Shown: one piece after another, positions 34,397 to 42,530 of the stretch | Position numbering within the stretch: the stretch's first letter is position 1 | Layout: each line of letters starts with the position of its first letter | Source: Cryptosporangium phraense | Lineage (GTDB): Bacteria > Actinomycetota > Actinomycetes > Mycobacteriales > Cryptosporangiaceae | Length of the DNA: 64,000 nt | Direction: 5' to 3' | Assembly: GCF_006912135.1 (NCBI RefSeq) | Contig: NZ_VIRS01000026.1 | Location: 1 to 64,000 of the forward strand | Notes under the pieces: model-generated | What the model was told of the DNA's origin: nothing | What the model saw: only the letters and a program-made list of their open reading frames with translations | Databases searched by the model: none | Position numbers and translations under genes: made by a program

Positions 34397-34834
34397 ATGA
34401 CTCCTCGTCAGTGGCGGGTGCCGATCACGGTGCCGGCCGCCAAGTGGGCCGTCGCCGCCGTTCTGCTGGTGGCGACGGTGACGATCGCCCGCGATCTGAC
34501 CGGCGCGGTCGTCGGCCTGCTGGTGGCGGCCGGGCTCGGCCTGTCCGGCGTCCGTGACGTCGTGGTTCCGGTCCGTCTCCAGGCGGACGCCGACGGCCTG
34601 AGCGTCTTCGTCGGGCCAGTCGGTCGGCAGCGGTCGTACCCGTGGAGCGCGATCGAGCGCATCCGGGTGGACGAGCGGCGTCGATTCCTGGGGCGATCGA
34701 CGCTGCTCGAGATCGACGTCGAGAGCGAGCTGTACTTCCTCGGGCGCTACGAGCTCGGCGCGACTCCGGCCGAGGTGCTCGAGGACCTAGAGAATGCCGA
34801 ACGCAGCCGTTCGCAGAGCGATCAGGACCGTTAG
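34397..34834 (+). CDS. PH domain-containing membrane protein
   Basis: A 145-residue protein. Two hydrophobic segments (about 12-52) form a membrane hairpin, and the C-terminal part (about 60-130) resembles a bacterial PH-like beta barrel, with the YPWSAIERIRVDERRRFLGRSTLLEID signature and W-x-x-I-x-x-I pattern. The function is unknown. The start is uncertain: I use ATG 34397, but GTG 34361 is in frame. The last 48 bases overlap the 3' end of the convergent rhomboid gene. The gap before it holds DnaA-box-like sites. Confidence 0.72.
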   Translation: MTPRQWRVPITVPAAKWAVAAVLLVATVTIARDLTGAVVGLLVAAGLGLSGVRDVVVPVRLQADADGLSVFVGPVGRQRSYPWSAIERIRVDERRRFLGRSTLLEIDVESELYFLGRYELGATPAEVLEDLENAERSRSQSDQDR

Positions 34835-35716
34835 GGCCACCCCGACGCCGACGAGCCCGATCAGCTGCAGCCGGGCCCGGTTCGGACCGGCCGGCAGGTA
34901 GGCCATCAGGGCCCCGACGGCCGCGCCGACGACGAAGCCGCCGATGTGCCCCCAGATGCTGATGTTGGCGACGACGAAGCTCAGGCTGAAGTTCAGGATG
35001 ATCAGGAACACCAGCCCGCGCGGGTCGGCACGGAGCCGGCGCAGGAAGAAGAACATCGCGCCGAGCAGGCCGAAGATCGACGCCGACGCACCGGCCGAAG
35101 CCTCGTTCAGCGGCGAGAACAGGTAGACGGCCACCGAGCCGCCGACGCCGGCGAACAGGTACAGCGCGAGGAACCGCCCGCGGCCGAGCAGCCGCTCGCA
35201 TTCCCGGCCGAGAATCCACAGGGCGTACATGTTGAAGGCCAGGTGGATCAGGCCGTAGTGCAGGAAGTCGGCGGTGAACAGGCGCCAGAACTCGCCCGCG
35301 GCGATGCCGCCGGTGGCACCCCCGAAGTACGAGTACGCGGGGACGGCCGCGCCCCAGTCGGTGACGCCGGTGACGCCGCCGAAGATCACGAACCGGCCGA
35401 GCTCCCGGACCGAGACCTCGCTGGTGAGCACCGCGGCGACGACCGTGAGCAGCCAGGCCGCGATGTTGATGCCGATCAGCGCGCGGGTGACCGTGCCCTG
35501 CTCGCCGGACAGGTTGCCGCCGAAGACCGTGCGGGCCGGGATCGTCGTCCGGCGTCCCTCGCGGACGCACTCCGGGCACTGGAAGCCGACCGAGGCCGGG
35601 TTCATGCAGTCGGGGCAGATCGGCCGGTCACAGCGGACGCACGTGACGTACGTGCCGCGGTCGGGGTGCCGGTAACACACCGGCGTGGCGGTGGTCTGCG
35701 GACTTTCCTCGGTCAC
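34787..35716 (-). CDS. rhomboid family intramembrane serine protease
   Basis: A 309-residue polytopic membrane protease. The N-terminus has a zinc-ribbon-like cluster (CYRHPDR..CVRCDRPICPDCM..CPEC, about 13-50). Six or seven membrane helices follow. The catalytic Ser is in GASASIFG and the catalytic His in WGHIGGFVVG; HLAFNMYALW is the conserved rhomboid helix 2 sequence. The zinc-ribbon fusion is common in actinobacteria. Substrates are unknown. It overlaps the convergent PH-domain gene by 48 bases. Confidence 0.92.
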   Translation of the reverse strand: MTEESPQTTATPVCYRHPDRGTYVTCVRCDRPICPDCMNPASVGFQCPECVREGRRTTIPARTVFGGNLSGEQGTVTRALIGINIAAWLLTVVAAVLTSEVSVRELGRFVIFGGVTGVTDWGAAVPAYSYFGGATGGIAAGEFWRLFTADFLHYGLIHLAFNMYALWILGRECERLLGRGRFLALYLFAGVGGSVAVYLFSPLNEASAGASASIFGLLGAMFFFLRRLRADPRGLVFLIILNFSLSFVVANISIWGHIGGFVVGAAVGALMAYLPAGPNRARLQLIGLVGVGVALTVLIALRTAAFGIL

Positions 35717-35751
35717 TGCCCATCCTCTGCTTGCTGGTCTAAAACAAACGG

Positions 35752-35780
35752 CGCGCCCGGGAAACGAGTTCCCGGGCGCG
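35752..35780 (-). terminator. intrinsic terminator of the cyclophilin gene
   Basis: CGCGCCCGGGAA (35752-35763) pairs perfectly with TTCCCGGGCGCG (35769-35780) around a 5-base loop; on the minus strand the hairpin is followed by GCCGTTTGTTTTAG, a genuine U-rich tail. Confidence 0.88.
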
Positions 35781-35794
35781 TCGGAGTGCTCGAG

Positions 35795-36319
35795 TCAGCG
35801 CTGCTCGATCGTGACGCTCTCGATCACCGCGTCCTGCACCGGCCGGTCCTGACGACCGGTCGGCGTCTTGGCGATCGCGTCGACGACCTTCTTGCTCTCG
35901 GCGTCGACCACCTCGCCGAAGATCGTGTGACGGCGGTTCAGGTGCGGCGTCGGGCCCACCGTGATGAAGAACTGCGAGCCGTTCGTGCCCGGCCCGGCGT
36001 TCGCCATCGCGAGCAGGTACGGGCGGTCGAACACCAGCTCGGGGTGGAACTCGTCCTTGAACTGGTAGCCCGGGCCACCGGTGCCGGTGCCGAGCGGGTC
36101 ACCGCCCTGGATCATGAACCCGTCGATGACCCGGTGGAAGATCGTGCCGTCGTAGAGCTTCCGCGGGCCACTCTCACCGGTGCGGGGGTGAGTCCAGTCC
36201 TTGCTGCCTTCAGCCAGGCCCACGAAGTTGCGCACGGTCTCCGGCGCGTGGTTCGGGAACAACTTGATCGTGATCGGCCCGAAATTCGTGTGCAGAGTGG
36301 CGTAAAGATCGTCGGCCAC
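35795..36319 (-). CDS. cyclophilin-type peptidyl-prolyl cis-trans isomerase
   Basis: A cytoplasmic folding helper of 174 residues. The catalytic FHRVIDGFMIQGGDP (active Arg), the MANAGPGTNGSQFFIT loop and HTIFGEVVD are the cyclophilin signature. There is no signal peptide. I chose GTG 36319 with GAGAGG 9 bases upstream; the frame runs back to 36439 but that part lacks conservation. A strong intrinsic terminator follows the gene. Confidence 0.93.
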   Translation of the reverse strand: MADDLYATLHTNFGPITIKLFPNHAPETVRNFVGLAEGSKDWTHPRTGESGPRKLYDGTIFHRVIDGFMIQGGDPLGTGTGGPGYQFKDEFHPELVFDRPYLLAMANAGPGTNGSQFFITVGPTPHLNRRHTIFGEVVDAESKKVVDAIAKTPTGRQDRPVQDAVIESVTIEQR

Positions 36320-36422
36320 GGGGTAGTTCCTCTCTATCGTGTAGGCCCCATCCTGCCACGGTGGTACGAGCTTGGACCTCCGTGCAGGATGGGTACATCG
36401 AGACCCACACAGAGGGGGCAAG

Positions 36423-37280
36423 ATGGTGTTCCGTCGCAAGAAGGCCTCGACGCTTGATCAAGCGTCGGCCAAGGCCAAGGAGATCGGCGCAGAGGTCGGG
36501 GCGGGGGTAGAGCACCTTCGTAACGCCGCTGTGGCGACCGCCGGGGCGGCACGGGACGCGGTCAAGCCGGCGGTCGGCAGCGCACGTGACGCGCTGGGGC
36601 CGAAGGTCGACGCCGCGCGAGTGGCCGTCGCCCCGCGGGTGGAGGCAGCACGGGTGGCCGTGGCTCCGAAGCTGGAGCAGGCCCTGGAGAGCGCTCGGGA
36701 GACCGTGGGGCCGCGGGTCGGTTCGGCCCGTGACACCGTGGTGAGCACCGCGAAGCCGAAGGTCGACCAGGTTCTGGTCGCGCTCGCACCGCTCGTCGCG
36801 GCCGCGGTCGAGGCGCAGAGCACCTCCAAGAAGCAGGTCAAGAAGTCTGCCAAGAAGTTCGAGAAGCAGACTCGCGGCCAGCGCAAGGAGGCGGCGAAGC
36901 GGGCGCGGGAGACCGCACTCGCCCTGCGCGGTCAGCGGCGTCGCCGGTGGCCGTGGATGCTGGCTGCGCTGGCGGCCGGTACGGCCGTCGGTGCCGGTGC
37001 GGCTCTGGCCGCACGTCGGAACCGTCAGCCGGAGTGGGAAGAGTACGACCTGATCGAGCCGGACAACCGGAACACGATCAAGGCGAAGGCCGACCAGGTC
37101 GCCGATCGCGTCTCCGACGCGGCCGCGGCCGCCAAGGACTCGGTGAGCACCGCGGCCGACAAGGCGGCGGACAAGGCCGACGCGGCGGCGGCAACGGTCA
37201 AGGCCAAGTCGGCTCAGGCCTCGGACGCGACCGCTTCCGCGGCTGACAACTCGACGGGCGCACACAGCCCCCGAAGCTGA
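36423..37280 (+). CDS. Ala-rich membrane protein (YtxH-like), unknown function
   Basis: A 285-residue protein starting at ATG 36423 behind GAGGGGG. The first 130 residues are low-complexity Ala/Val/Lys/Arg with repeated V-A-P-x-V-E-A-A-R and R-D-A-V/L motifs (amphipathic helix repeats). A Lys-rich stretch (about 140-175) precedes one hydrophobic helix (about 179-199), and the rest is Ala/Lys/Asp-rich with KADQVADRVSDAAA-type heptads. This is the composition of YtxH-like or apolipoprotein-like proteins that contact membranes, but no function is established. A hairpin terminator follows. Confidence 0.72.
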   Translation: MVFRRKKASTLDQASAKAKEIGAEVGAGVEHLRNAAVATAGAARDAVKPAVGSARDALGPKVDAARVAVAPRVEAARVAVAPKLEQALESARETVGPRVGSARDTVVSTAKPKVDQVLVALAPLVAAAVEAQSTSKKQVKKSAKKFEKQTRGQRKEAAKRARETALALRGQRRRRWPWMLAALAAGTAVGAGAALAARRNRQPEWEEYDLIEPDNRNTIKAKADQVADRVSDAAAAAKDSVSTAADKAADKADAAAATVKAKSAQASDATASAADNSTGAHSPRS

Positions 37281-37299
37281 CTCTTCCCGACGTGCCGAG

Positions 37300-37325
37300 G
37301 GCCCGCGACGATTCGGTCGCGGGCC
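37300..37325. terminator. bidirectional terminator
   Basis: GGCCCGCGAC (37300-37309) pairs with GTCGCGGGCC (37316-37325). It lies between two convergent genes, 13-19 bases from each stop codon. Confidence 0.78.
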
Positions 37326-37338
37326 TTCGCCGAACGTC

Positions 37339-38469
37339 TTACAGCCAGCCTGACTTCTTGAACAACCGGTGCAGCGAGAAGCAGATGATGAAGATGACCG
37401 AGAGCACCATCGGGTAGCCGAAGCGCCAGGTCAGCTCGGGCATGTAGCGGAAGTTCATGCCGTAGATGCCGGCCACCGCGGTGGGCACGATGCCGATCGC
37501 CGCCCAGGCCGAGATCTTCCGCATGTCGTTGTTCTGCTGGATGCCGGCCTGGGCCAGGCTCGCCTGCAGGATCGAGTTCAGCAGGTCGTCGAAGCTCGCG
37601 ATCTGGTCGACGACCCGGCTGTGGTGGTCGGCGACGTCCCGGATGTAGCGCCGGATCTCTTGCGGGACGTTCATCACCGCGCCGCTGACCAGGCTCTCGA
37701 GCGGGCGGGCGAGCGGCAGCACGGCCCGCTTGAGCTCCACGACCTCGCGCTTGAGCTGGTAGATGCGCGGAATGTCGACGTTCGTGCTGTTGAAGACGCT
37801 GGCTTCCAGCTCGTCGATGTCGTCCTCGATCGCGTCGACGACCTCGACGTAGCGGTCGACGATCTGGTCGACGACCGCGTGGAAGACCGCCCACGGCCCC
37901 TGCTTGATCAGGTCGGGACGCTGTTCGAGGTTGGCCCGCACACCGCGCAGCCGGCAGGCGTCCCCGTGGCGGACGGTGATCGCGAACCGCTCGCCGAGGA
38001 ACAGCATCACGTCGCCGGTCTCCACCACCTCGCTGCTGGCGGTCAGCTCGCCGCTGCGGATGTACCGGGCGGTCTTGATGACGACGAACGTGACGTCGGC
38101 GTACCGCTCCAGCTTCGGCCGGGCGAACGCGACGATCGTGTCTTCGACCGCCAGTTCGTGCAGGCCGAACGTCTTCGCGACGTCGGCGAACTCCTCGGCG
38201 GTGGCGTCGTGCATGCCGAGCCAGACGAACGCGTTGTCGTTGCGCTTGGTCGCCTCGAGAGCCGCGACGTAATCCATCCGGCCGGGCCGGCGGGCGCCGT
38301 CGATGTAGAGGCCGCAGTCGACGATCGCCGAGCCGGGCGTGCGAGCCGGGTGGGAGTCGGCGGCGGTGGTGGGGCCGCCGAGCGGTCGCGGCAGCACCTT
38401 CCCGAGAGTTCGGACCGGCGCGGCCAACGCTCGCGCCATCGGGCCCGATCGGATTTCACTGTTGACCAT
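37339..38469 (-). CDS. corA: CorA-type magnesium/cobalt transporter
   Basis: A 376-residue divalent-cation channel of the inner membrane. After a long cytoplasmic domain (about 40-310) come two C-terminal helices with the diagnostic GMN motif in AGIYGMNFRYMPEL. The last residues are basic (HRLFKKSGWL). The long coiled-coil stalk is visible around QIVDRYVEVVDAIEDDIDELEASVF. CorA imports Mg2+ and sometimes Co2+ or Ni2+. No riboswitch was recognised upstream. Its 5' region is close to the divergent 32-codon gene at 38631, separated by 161 bases. Confidence 0.92.
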   Translation of the reverse strand: MVNSEIRSGPMARALAAPVRTLGKVLPRPLGGPTTAADSHPARTPGSAIVDCGLYIDGARRPGRMDYVAALEATKRNDNAFVWLGMHDATAEEFADVAKTFGLHELAVEDTIVAFARPKLERYADVTFVVIKTARYIRSGELTASSEVVETGDVMLFLGERFAITVRHGDACRLRGVRANLEQRPDLIKQGPWAVFHAVVDQIVDRYVEVVDAIEDDIDELEASVFNSTNVDIPRIYQLKREVVELKRAVLPLARPLESLVSGAVMNVPQEIRRYIRDVADHHSRVVDQIASFDDLLNSILQASLAQAGIQQNNDMRKISAWAAIGIVPTAVAGIYGMNFRYMPELTWRFGYPMVLSVIFIICFSLHRLFKKSGWL

Positions 38470-38555
38470 GCCGTCACCTCCCGGTGGAGAGCTACCTGCG
38501 GTTGTCCAACTGCCCCAGGATAGGCCGCTGTGACTCGGTACACGGCGTCTACCCG

Positions 38556-38583
38556 TTGGGTTACTGGATCGATCCAGTACGCT
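38556..38583 (+). promoter_or_regulatory. promoter of the 32-codon gene, with an 18-bp palindrome
   Basis: TTGGGT (38556-38561) and TACGCT (38578-38583) are separated by 16 bases. The spacer is almost filled by TACTGGATCGATCCAGTA (38562-38579), a perfect 18-bp inverted repeat overlapping the -10 hexamer. A repressor bound there would block transcription. Confidence 0.6.
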
Positions 38584-38630
38584 GGTAAGCGTACGAACAC
38601 ACCACAGACAACCCCGAAGGGGAGAGCTTG

Positions 38631-38729
38631 ATGCCCGTCCTGTTGGCTCCGAGCCGACTCACGGTCGACATGTTTCGCACGCTGCTTCGTCGCCTCGACG
38701 AATGGACGCTGCGGGCGTTCAACGCCTGA
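38631..38729 (+). CDS. 32-residue peptide gene with its own promoter and terminator
   Basis: A very small open frame encoding 32 residues (MPVLLAPSRL... ending AFNA), with a charged amphipathic second half (MFRTLLRRLDEWTLRAF). AAGGGGAG lies 7 bases upstream of ATG 38631. A promoter with an 18-bp palindrome precedes it by about 50 bases, and a 14-bp perfect hairpin follows directly. The amphipathic, basic, Trp- and Phe-containing helix could bind a membrane or protein. An RNA-only transcript cannot be excluded. The function is unknown and no family was recognised. Confidence 0.6.
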   Translation: MPVLLAPSRLTVDMFRTLLRRLDEWTLRAFNA

Positions 38730-38737
38730 CGTAGTTC

Positions 38738-38770
38738 GGGCCGGTCAGACGAATTACGTCTGACCGGCCC
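38738..38770. terminator. strong bidirectional hairpin terminator
   Basis: GGGCCGGTCAGACG (38738-38751) pairs perfectly with CGTCTGACCGGCCC (38757-38770) around AATTA. It is shared by the 32-codon gene and the convergent symporter-partner gene, whose stop is 7 bases away. Confidence 0.88.
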
Positions 38771-38776
38771 CTTCGT

Positions 38777-39064
38777 TCAGGCGTCCGGATCGTCGGTGGC
38801 GGCCACCGACTTCGGTGCGTTCGCGCGCAGCGGCCGCAGCCACGACCAGAGCCCGAAGAGTGCCCCCAGCACGAACATGCCGATGCCGGTCCACAGATTG
38901 ATCCGGATGCCGTCGGCCTTCTGCACCTCGCTGTCGGAATCGAAGATTCCGAGCACGATCAGGACGACGCCGTACAGCAGGAACAGGCCGGCGATGAGCC
39001 AGCGCAGATCGAACAGGCCGCGGGACGCGGACTGGGCGTGGACTTCCTCGTCGGTTTCGGACAT
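38777..39064 (-). CDS. small membrane protein, symporter partner
   Basis: A 95-residue protein with two hydrophobic helices (about 24-42 and 56-78) and charged ends. It follows the SSS symporter by 14 bases and has the size and layout of the small accessory protein found beside many such transporters. The start is ATG 39064, with AGGAG 8 bases upstream; GTG 39067 just before it is also in frame. The function is unknown. Confidence 0.75.
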   Translation of the reverse strand: MSETDEEVHAQSASRGLFDLRWLIAGLFLLYGVVLIVLGIFDSDSEVQKADGIRINLWTGIGMFVLGALFGLWSWLRPLRANAPKSVAATDDPDA

Positions 39065-39078
39065 CACGGGCTCCTAAC

Positions 39079-40761
39079 TCAGAGGAAGATGATCGACAGG
39101 ACGGCCGTGATGCCGAGGGCGGAGAAGCCCAGCACCTTCGGCGACTCCCACCAGCGGCGGACGTTCTGCGCGTCGGCGGCATCCGGGTTGTCGGGGTCGG
39201 GAACGCCCCAGACCAGACCCTTGACCTCGTCGATCGGCTTCGGCTTGGTCACCATCGTGACGATGACCGTCACCAGGACGTCGATGACGAACGCGGCGAT
39301 AGCGCCCCAGAAGTTCCGGCTCTGCACCGACTCGAGGTGCACGACCGCGGGCAGCCCGAGCTTCTCGTTCAGGCTGAGGTAGGCCAGGACGGCTGCGGCA
39401 GTGCCGGAGACCAGGCCGGCGAACCCGGCCCACGGGGTCATGCGCTTCCAGAACACGCCGACGATGAACGTCGCGAACAGCGGGGCGTTGAAGAACGAGA
39501 ACAGCGCCTGGACGTAGTTCATGATGTTCTCGAAGCCGGCCGCGATGAACGCGGTGCCGATCCCGATCAGGATGCCGACCACCGTGACGATCCGGCCGAC
39601 CTGCAGGTAGTACCGGTCCGGACGGTCCTTGGCGACGTACGGCCGCCACAGGTCGTAGGTGAACACCGTGTTGAACGAGCTGACGTTCGCCGCCATACCG
39701 GCCATGAACGCGGCCAGCAGACCGGTCAGCGCGATGCCCAGCACGCCGTTGGGCAGGAACTTGGCCATGAGCTCGGGGATCGCGTCGTTGTAGGTCGGGC
39801 CGCCGTCCTGGCCCAGCTTCGGGATCAGGACGAGCGCGACGAGACCCGGGATGATCGTCAGCGCCGGGATGAAAATCTTCGGGAACGCGCCGATCAGCGG
39901 GGTGCGCTGGGCGGCGGAGAGGTCCTTGGCGCTCAGCGCTCGCTGGACCTCGGCGAAGTTCGTCGTCCAGTAGCCGAAGCTCAACACGAAGCCGAGGCCG
40001 AAGACGATGCCGATCCAGTCGCCGAGCGGGTTCGTGGTGTTGCCGACGGCCGTGCCGCCCCACTGGCTGAACGCCGCCGCGCCGAGGTCGGTGTTGTCGG
40101 TGACCTTGTCCTTCAGGCCGTCCCAGCCGCCGACCGCCGACAGGCCGACGATCACCAGCGGGATCAGGCCGGCCAGGATGACGAAGAACTGGAGCACCTC
40201 GGTGTAGATCGCGCCGGACAGGCCGCCGAGCGTGATGTAGATCAGCACGAAGCCGGCCGAGATGAAGATCGCCACCCAGAGCGGCCAGCCGAGCAGGCTC
40301 TGGATGATCAGGCCGAGCGCGTAGAGGTTGACGCCCGCGGTGAGCACCGAGGCGACCGCGAACGTCAGCGCGTTGAACGCGTGCGTCGGGTTGTTGAACC
40401 GGCGCCGCAGGTACTCGGGGACGCTGTGCACGCGCGTCGAGTAGTAGAACGGCATCAGCACCAGGCCGAGGAAGATCATCGCCGGCACGGCGCCGATCCA
40501 GTAGAAGTGGACCGTCGAGATGCCGTACTCGGCGCCGTTGGCGGCCATGCCGAGGATCTCCAGCGCACCGAGGTTGGCGGCGACGAACGCGAGCCCGGTC
40601 ACCCAGGCGGGCAGCGCCCGGCCGGAGAGGAAGAAGTCCTCACTCGTGGCCACCGCCCGCCGGGCGAGCAAACCGATCGCGATGACGATGGCGAAGTAGA
40701 TCCCGAGAATCGTGTAGTCGATGCCGTTGACATCCAGCGTGGCTGCCAAGTCGGTCGTCAT
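39079..40761 (-). CDS. sodium:solute symporter (SSS, SGLT-like)
   Basis: A 560-residue Na+ symporter with about 13-14 membrane segments. Family landmarks: DFFLSGRALPAWVTG, ANLGALEILGMAANGAEYG, YIGAVPAM-like loop, VHSVPEYLRRRFN and the sodium-site helix TYDLWRPYVAKDRPD. It resembles sugar/inositol or other neutral-solute symporters more than acetate permeases; the substrate is unknown. The 108-base gap to the upstream TetR gene holds AAAGGGG before ATG 40761 and could contain a TetR-controlled promoter. This is the third SSS transporter in the window. Confidence 0.88.
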   Translation of the reverse strand: MTTDLAATLDVNGIDYTILGIYFAIVIAIGLLARRAVATSEDFFLSGRALPAWVTGLAFVAANLGALEILGMAANGAEYGISTVHFYWIGAVPAMIFLGLVLMPFYYSTRVHSVPEYLRRRFNNPTHAFNALTFAVASVLTAGVNLYALGLIIQSLLGWPLWVAIFISAGFVLIYITLGGLSGAIYTEVLQFFVILAGLIPLVIVGLSAVGGWDGLKDKVTDNTDLGAAAFSQWGGTAVGNTTNPLGDWIGIVFGLGFVLSFGYWTTNFAEVQRALSAKDLSAAQRTPLIGAFPKIFIPALTIIPGLVALVLIPKLGQDGGPTYNDAIPELMAKFLPNGVLGIALTGLLAAFMAGMAANVSSFNTVFTYDLWRPYVAKDRPDRYYLQVGRIVTVVGILIGIGTAFIAAGFENIMNYVQALFSFFNAPLFATFIVGVFWKRMTPWAGFAGLVSGTAAAVLAYLSLNEKLGLPAVVHLESVQSRNFWGAIAAFVIDVLVTVIVTMVTKPKPIDEVKGLVWGVPDPDNPDAADAQNVRRWWESPKVLGFSALGITAVLSIIFL

Positions 40762-40869
40762 ACGACCCCACCCCTTTCCGCTGGAGTCGGCCGAAGGGGC
40801 TGAAGTGGGTGCGGCGGCGCGGCCCAGCGGAGGCCTTGTACCCCGTGGTAGGGCTGTCGAATCGTGTGG

Positions 40870-41448
40870 TCAGGCGATGTCGAGAGTGGTCTTCGTCAGG
40901 GGCGAGAGCGCGTTGAGGACGAGATTCGTCAGCAGGGCTTTCGGGCTCTGCAGGCCGTCTTGAGGCGAGTTCATCAGGCCGAAGATCGCGTGGGTGGCGG
41001 CGCGGGCTTCCTCGGGTGACCAGTCCGGGCGCACCTGGACGAGGACCTGCACCCATTCGTCGGCGTACTGGCGCTGCAGCTTCCGGACCGACTTCTTGGC
41101 GTCCGGAGGTAGCCGGTCGATCTCGTGCAGGTAGAGGCGCAGGAGGGACGGGCTGCCCAGCGCGAACTCGACGTGGAAGTCGACCAGCGAACGCAGGGCG
41201 GACTCCGCGTCGGGCGCCTTGGCGACGCGGCGGCGCCCTTCGTCACGCAGGTGCTTGCAGACCGGGGTGAACGCGGCGGCCAGCATGGCCTCTTTGCCGG
41301 CGAAGTGGTGGTACAGAGCCGGGCCGGTGACGCCGGCCGCGGCCCCCACGTCGTCCATCGAGACGCCGTGGTAGCCGCGGCGGGCGAACAGGTCGACCGC
41401 GATCGTCAGGATCTCGTCCCGGCGGGTGGAGGGAGCGTCTAGGAACAT
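40870..41448 (-). CDS. TetR-family transcriptional regulator
   Basis: A 192-residue dimeric repressor-type protein. The N-terminal helix-turn-helix (RRDEILTIAVDLFARRGYHGVSMDDVGAAAGVTGPALYHHFAGKEAML) is in the first 60 residues, and the remaining all-helical ligand domain is unmatched. The start at ATG 41448 overlaps the 3' end of the upstream LCP gene by 10 bases. The downstream symporter pair is the probable target; regulation of the palindrome-bearing promoter at 38556 is another possibility. The ligand is unknown. Confidence 0.9.
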   Translation of the reverse strand: MFLDAPSTRRDEILTIAVDLFARRGYHGVSMDDVGAAAGVTGPALYHHFAGKEAMLAAAFTPVCKHLRDEGRRRVAKAPDAESALRSLVDFHVEFALGSPSLLRLYLHEIDRLPPDAKKSVRKLQRQYADEWVQVLVQVRPDWSPEEARAATHAIFGLMNSPQDGLQSPKALLTNLVLNALSPLTKTTLDIA

Positions 41449-42530
41449 GCGCCGGTCGTACCGGCGTCGGCCGGCGGGTTCGCGGCCAGGTAGGCGTCCA
41501 TCGTGTCGTCGCGCAGGGCCGCGTAGAGCTGCTCGCCCTTGACCGGGTCGAGCTCGACCGAGCTGCCGGCCGGCGTCTGCAGGTCGTCGGTAGTGAACGG
41601 GAGCGTCGTGCACCGCAGGTTGTTCGGCCGCAGCTTCTTGAGGCCGAGGGCCAGGTCGGGCAGATCGACGCTCTGGTCGACGGTGACCGACTCGGCGACC
41701 GTGCTCACCAGCTTGTCGAGCTTCAACGGGTCGGTGAGGATGCCCTTGGTCGTCATCTTTTTCGCGACCGCGAGGATGACCCGCTGCTGGTTCTGCATCC
41801 GGCCGAAGTCACCGCCGGGCACGGTCTTGCGCTGACGCATGAAGTCTTGAGCGCCGTCGGCGGTGAGGTAGTTGCACCCCTTCTTCCACTTCCGCGTGGT
41901 GTGGATCGAGTGCATCGAGAACGGGATGCAGACCGTGACGCCACCGACGATGCCGACGAGCTTCCGCACGCTGTTGAAGTCGAGCAGGAACGCACCGTTG
42001 AAATCGACGCCGGTGAGCTGCTGGACGGTCTTGGCGGTCAGGGCCGCGCCGCCGTGCACGAAAGCCGCGTTGATCTTGTCTTTGCCGCCCAGCCACTTGC
42101 CGTCGCCGGACGCGGGAATGTCGACGTAGCTGTCACGCGGTACCGAGACGATGTACGTCTTGCTCAGCGTCTTGTCGATGTGGGCGATCATGATCGTGTC
42201 CGACCGCAGACCGTCGGTCTTGGCGAAACTCGGATCGGTGACCCGGTTGTCGGAACCGAGGATCAGGAAGTTCAGCGGCCCCTCGGTGTACGAGGACTGC
42301 TTCTCCGAGAGGTTGCCGAGGATGTCGGCCCGCTTGACCTTGCTGTTGTACCGGTTCGTCAGGCCGTAGGCCGCGGTCAGCGTGCCGCTGGCCAGCACGA
42401 CCAGGACCGCGCCGAAGATGATGCACGCCTTCGCCCAGGGCGGTGCTTTCGGCGTGCGTCGCGCCGTGGTGGAGCGGATTGGGGCCGGACCCGGTGCATC
42501 CGGCGGGGCCTCCTTCAGGCCGACTGCCAT
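41439..42530 (-). CDS. LCP family glycopolymer transferase (second copy)
   Basis: A 363-residue LCP protein with a Pro-rich cytoplasmic N-terminus, one membrane helix (about 34-56) and the LCP catalytic domain: NFLILGSDNRV, RSDTIMIAHID, YIVSVPRDSYVDIP, KINAAFVHGGAA and DFMRQRKTVPGGDFGRMQNQQ. It probably ligates wall glycopolymers to peptidoglycan, like the copy at 4.8 kb. I chose ATG 42530 with GAGGAG upstream. Two Cys residues near the C-terminus and in GCNYL may pair. Its stop overlaps the TetR start by 10 bases. Confidence 0.92.
   Translation of the reverse strand: MAVGLKEAPPDAPGPAPIRSTTARRTPKAPPWAKACIIFGAVLVVLASGTLTAAYGLTNRYNSKVKRADILGNLSEKQSSYTEGPLNFLILGSDNRVTDPSFAKTDGLRSDTIMIAHIDKTLSKTYIVSVPRDSYVDIPASGDGKWLGGKDKINAAFVHGGAALTAKTVQQLTGVDFNGAFLLDFNSVRKLVGIVGGVTVCIPFSMHSIHTTRKWKKGCNYLTADGAQDFMRQRKTVPGGDFGRMQNQQRVILAVAKKMTTKGILTDPLKLDKLVSTVAESVTVDQSVDLPDLALGLKKLRPNNLRCTTLPFTTDDLQTPAGSSVELDPVKGEQLYAALRDDTMDAYLAANPPADAGTTGACS

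Noticed and set aside
37339-38630. A magnesium riboswitch upstream of corA
   Set aside because: The 161-base gap has no recognisable M-box helices; the structured palindrome there belongs to the promoter of the 32-codon gene.
40762-40869. A possible ribosome-binding-site hairpin before the third symporter (CCCCTT/AAGGGG)
   Set aside because: The stem is short and interrupted, and the start codon stays free, unlike the structure at 9302-9338.
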